Shown in pieces: positions 32,368-32,442 of a DNA stretch of 32,442 nt. The notes under the pieces are model-generated. The model saw only the letters and a list, made by a program, of their open reading frames with translations, did not search any database and was not told where the DNA came from. Position numbers and translations under genes: made by a program. The stretch covers positions 1 through 32,442 of the forward strand of contig NZ_FQUF01000026.1 in NCBI RefSeq assembly GCF_900129085.1, written 5' to 3'. How positions within the stretch are numbered: the first letter of the stretch is position 1; each line of letters opens with the position of its first letter. Origin of the DNA: Atopostipes suicloacalis DSM 15692. Its GTDB lineage: Bacteria; Bacillota; Bacilli; Lactobacillales; Carnobacteriaceae_A.

Positions 32368-32442
32368 ATGGAAGTTATGATTGAGACATGTTGTGGAATC
32401 GACGTTCATCAGAAGACAATTGTATGTTGTATATTAGATGGT
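32368..32442 (+). CDS. IS110-family transposase, N-terminal 25 codons only
   Basis: The partial reading frame starts MEVMIETCCGIDVHQKTIV. GIDVHQKT is the characteristic first block of the RuvC-like DEDD domain of IS110 recombinases, with the first catalytic Asp at residue 11. The Ser-containing C-terminal domain lies beyond the edge. GGAGG (32355-32359) sits eight bases before the ATG. The protein would form a complex with the upstream bridge RNA and join donor to target DNA. The reading frame is open to the window end, so nothing suggests it is broken, but most of it cannot be seen. Confidence 0.9.
   Translation, partial: MEVMIETCCGIDVHQKTIVCCILDG

Larger units (their letters stand above)
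32139..32442 (+). mobile_element. IS110-family insertion sequence, left end and start of transposase, cut by the window edge
   Basis: A non-coding left end of about 230 bases precedes an IS110 transposase start. The segment 32130-32326 is repeated in inverted orientation at 1-197. No long terminal inverted repeats are seen, as expected for IS110. The exact outer end is unsettled between 32130 and 32140. The shared string ATAAAAAAC (32130-32138) may be recognised target rather than element, and the mismatch at 32139 marks the likely junction. The right end lies outside the window. Confidence 0.85.

Noticed and set aside
1-32442. CRISPR array, tRNA, rRNA, prophage or defence genes
   Set aside because: No regularly spaced repeats, cloverleaf-like segments, phage structural genes or known defence domains were seen on either strand.

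Overview
The window is an AT-rich, low-GC Gram-positive chromosome segment. The gene set (RexA/RexB recombination nuclease, RluD-type synthase beside lspA, PepA aminopeptidase, a four-gene OpuC osmolyte importer, a pair of short chromate transporters) and strong Shine-Dalgarno sites point to Lactobacillales, probably the Carnobacteriaceae. The family assignment is an inference. I see no tRNA, rRNA, CRISPR array, prophage or defence island.

Layout. 259-7681 is the rexB-rexA operon (double-strand break repair). 7782-9647 (minus) is a large lipoprotein with a putative glycosidase domain, divergent from lspA-rluD (9862-11261). The rplS gene (11452-11802) follows a structured L19-type leader. Next come a small unknown gene, tag, an intracellular alpha-amylase, and pepA on the minus strand. 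A methyltransferase-like gene converges with a two-gene ABC system (17025-19411, minus). Then follow a chromate-type transporter pair, a UPF0173 hydrolase, an ABC exporter, and opuCABCD (23559-26982). The right part holds threonine aldolase plus an AAG-type glycosylase, a DUF969-DUF979-pcp operon (29011-31280), and a DUF421 membrane protein. Most units end in clear intrinsic terminators, several of them shared by convergent genes.

The most unusual content lies at the two edges. At the right edge an IS110-family element begins: a structured non-coding left end of about 230 bases, then the first 25 codons of a DEDD transposase (GIDVHQKT). Positions 1-197 are a gap-free inverted copy of 32130-32326 (192 of 197 identical), so a second copy faces outward at the left edge. 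IS110-group elements are known to carry a bridge RNA (seekRNA) in this end. Here it has a 6-bp 5' stem-loop, several further hairpins and a long-range closing stem. The two copies differ inside the RNA at one isolated base and at three consecutive bases in one hairpin loop. A 9-base string just outside both element ends recurs inside the RNA. Together these suggest a bridge RNA and target-site pair that may have diverged in its guide. The left insertion also sits where the -35 element of the rexAB promoter would be.
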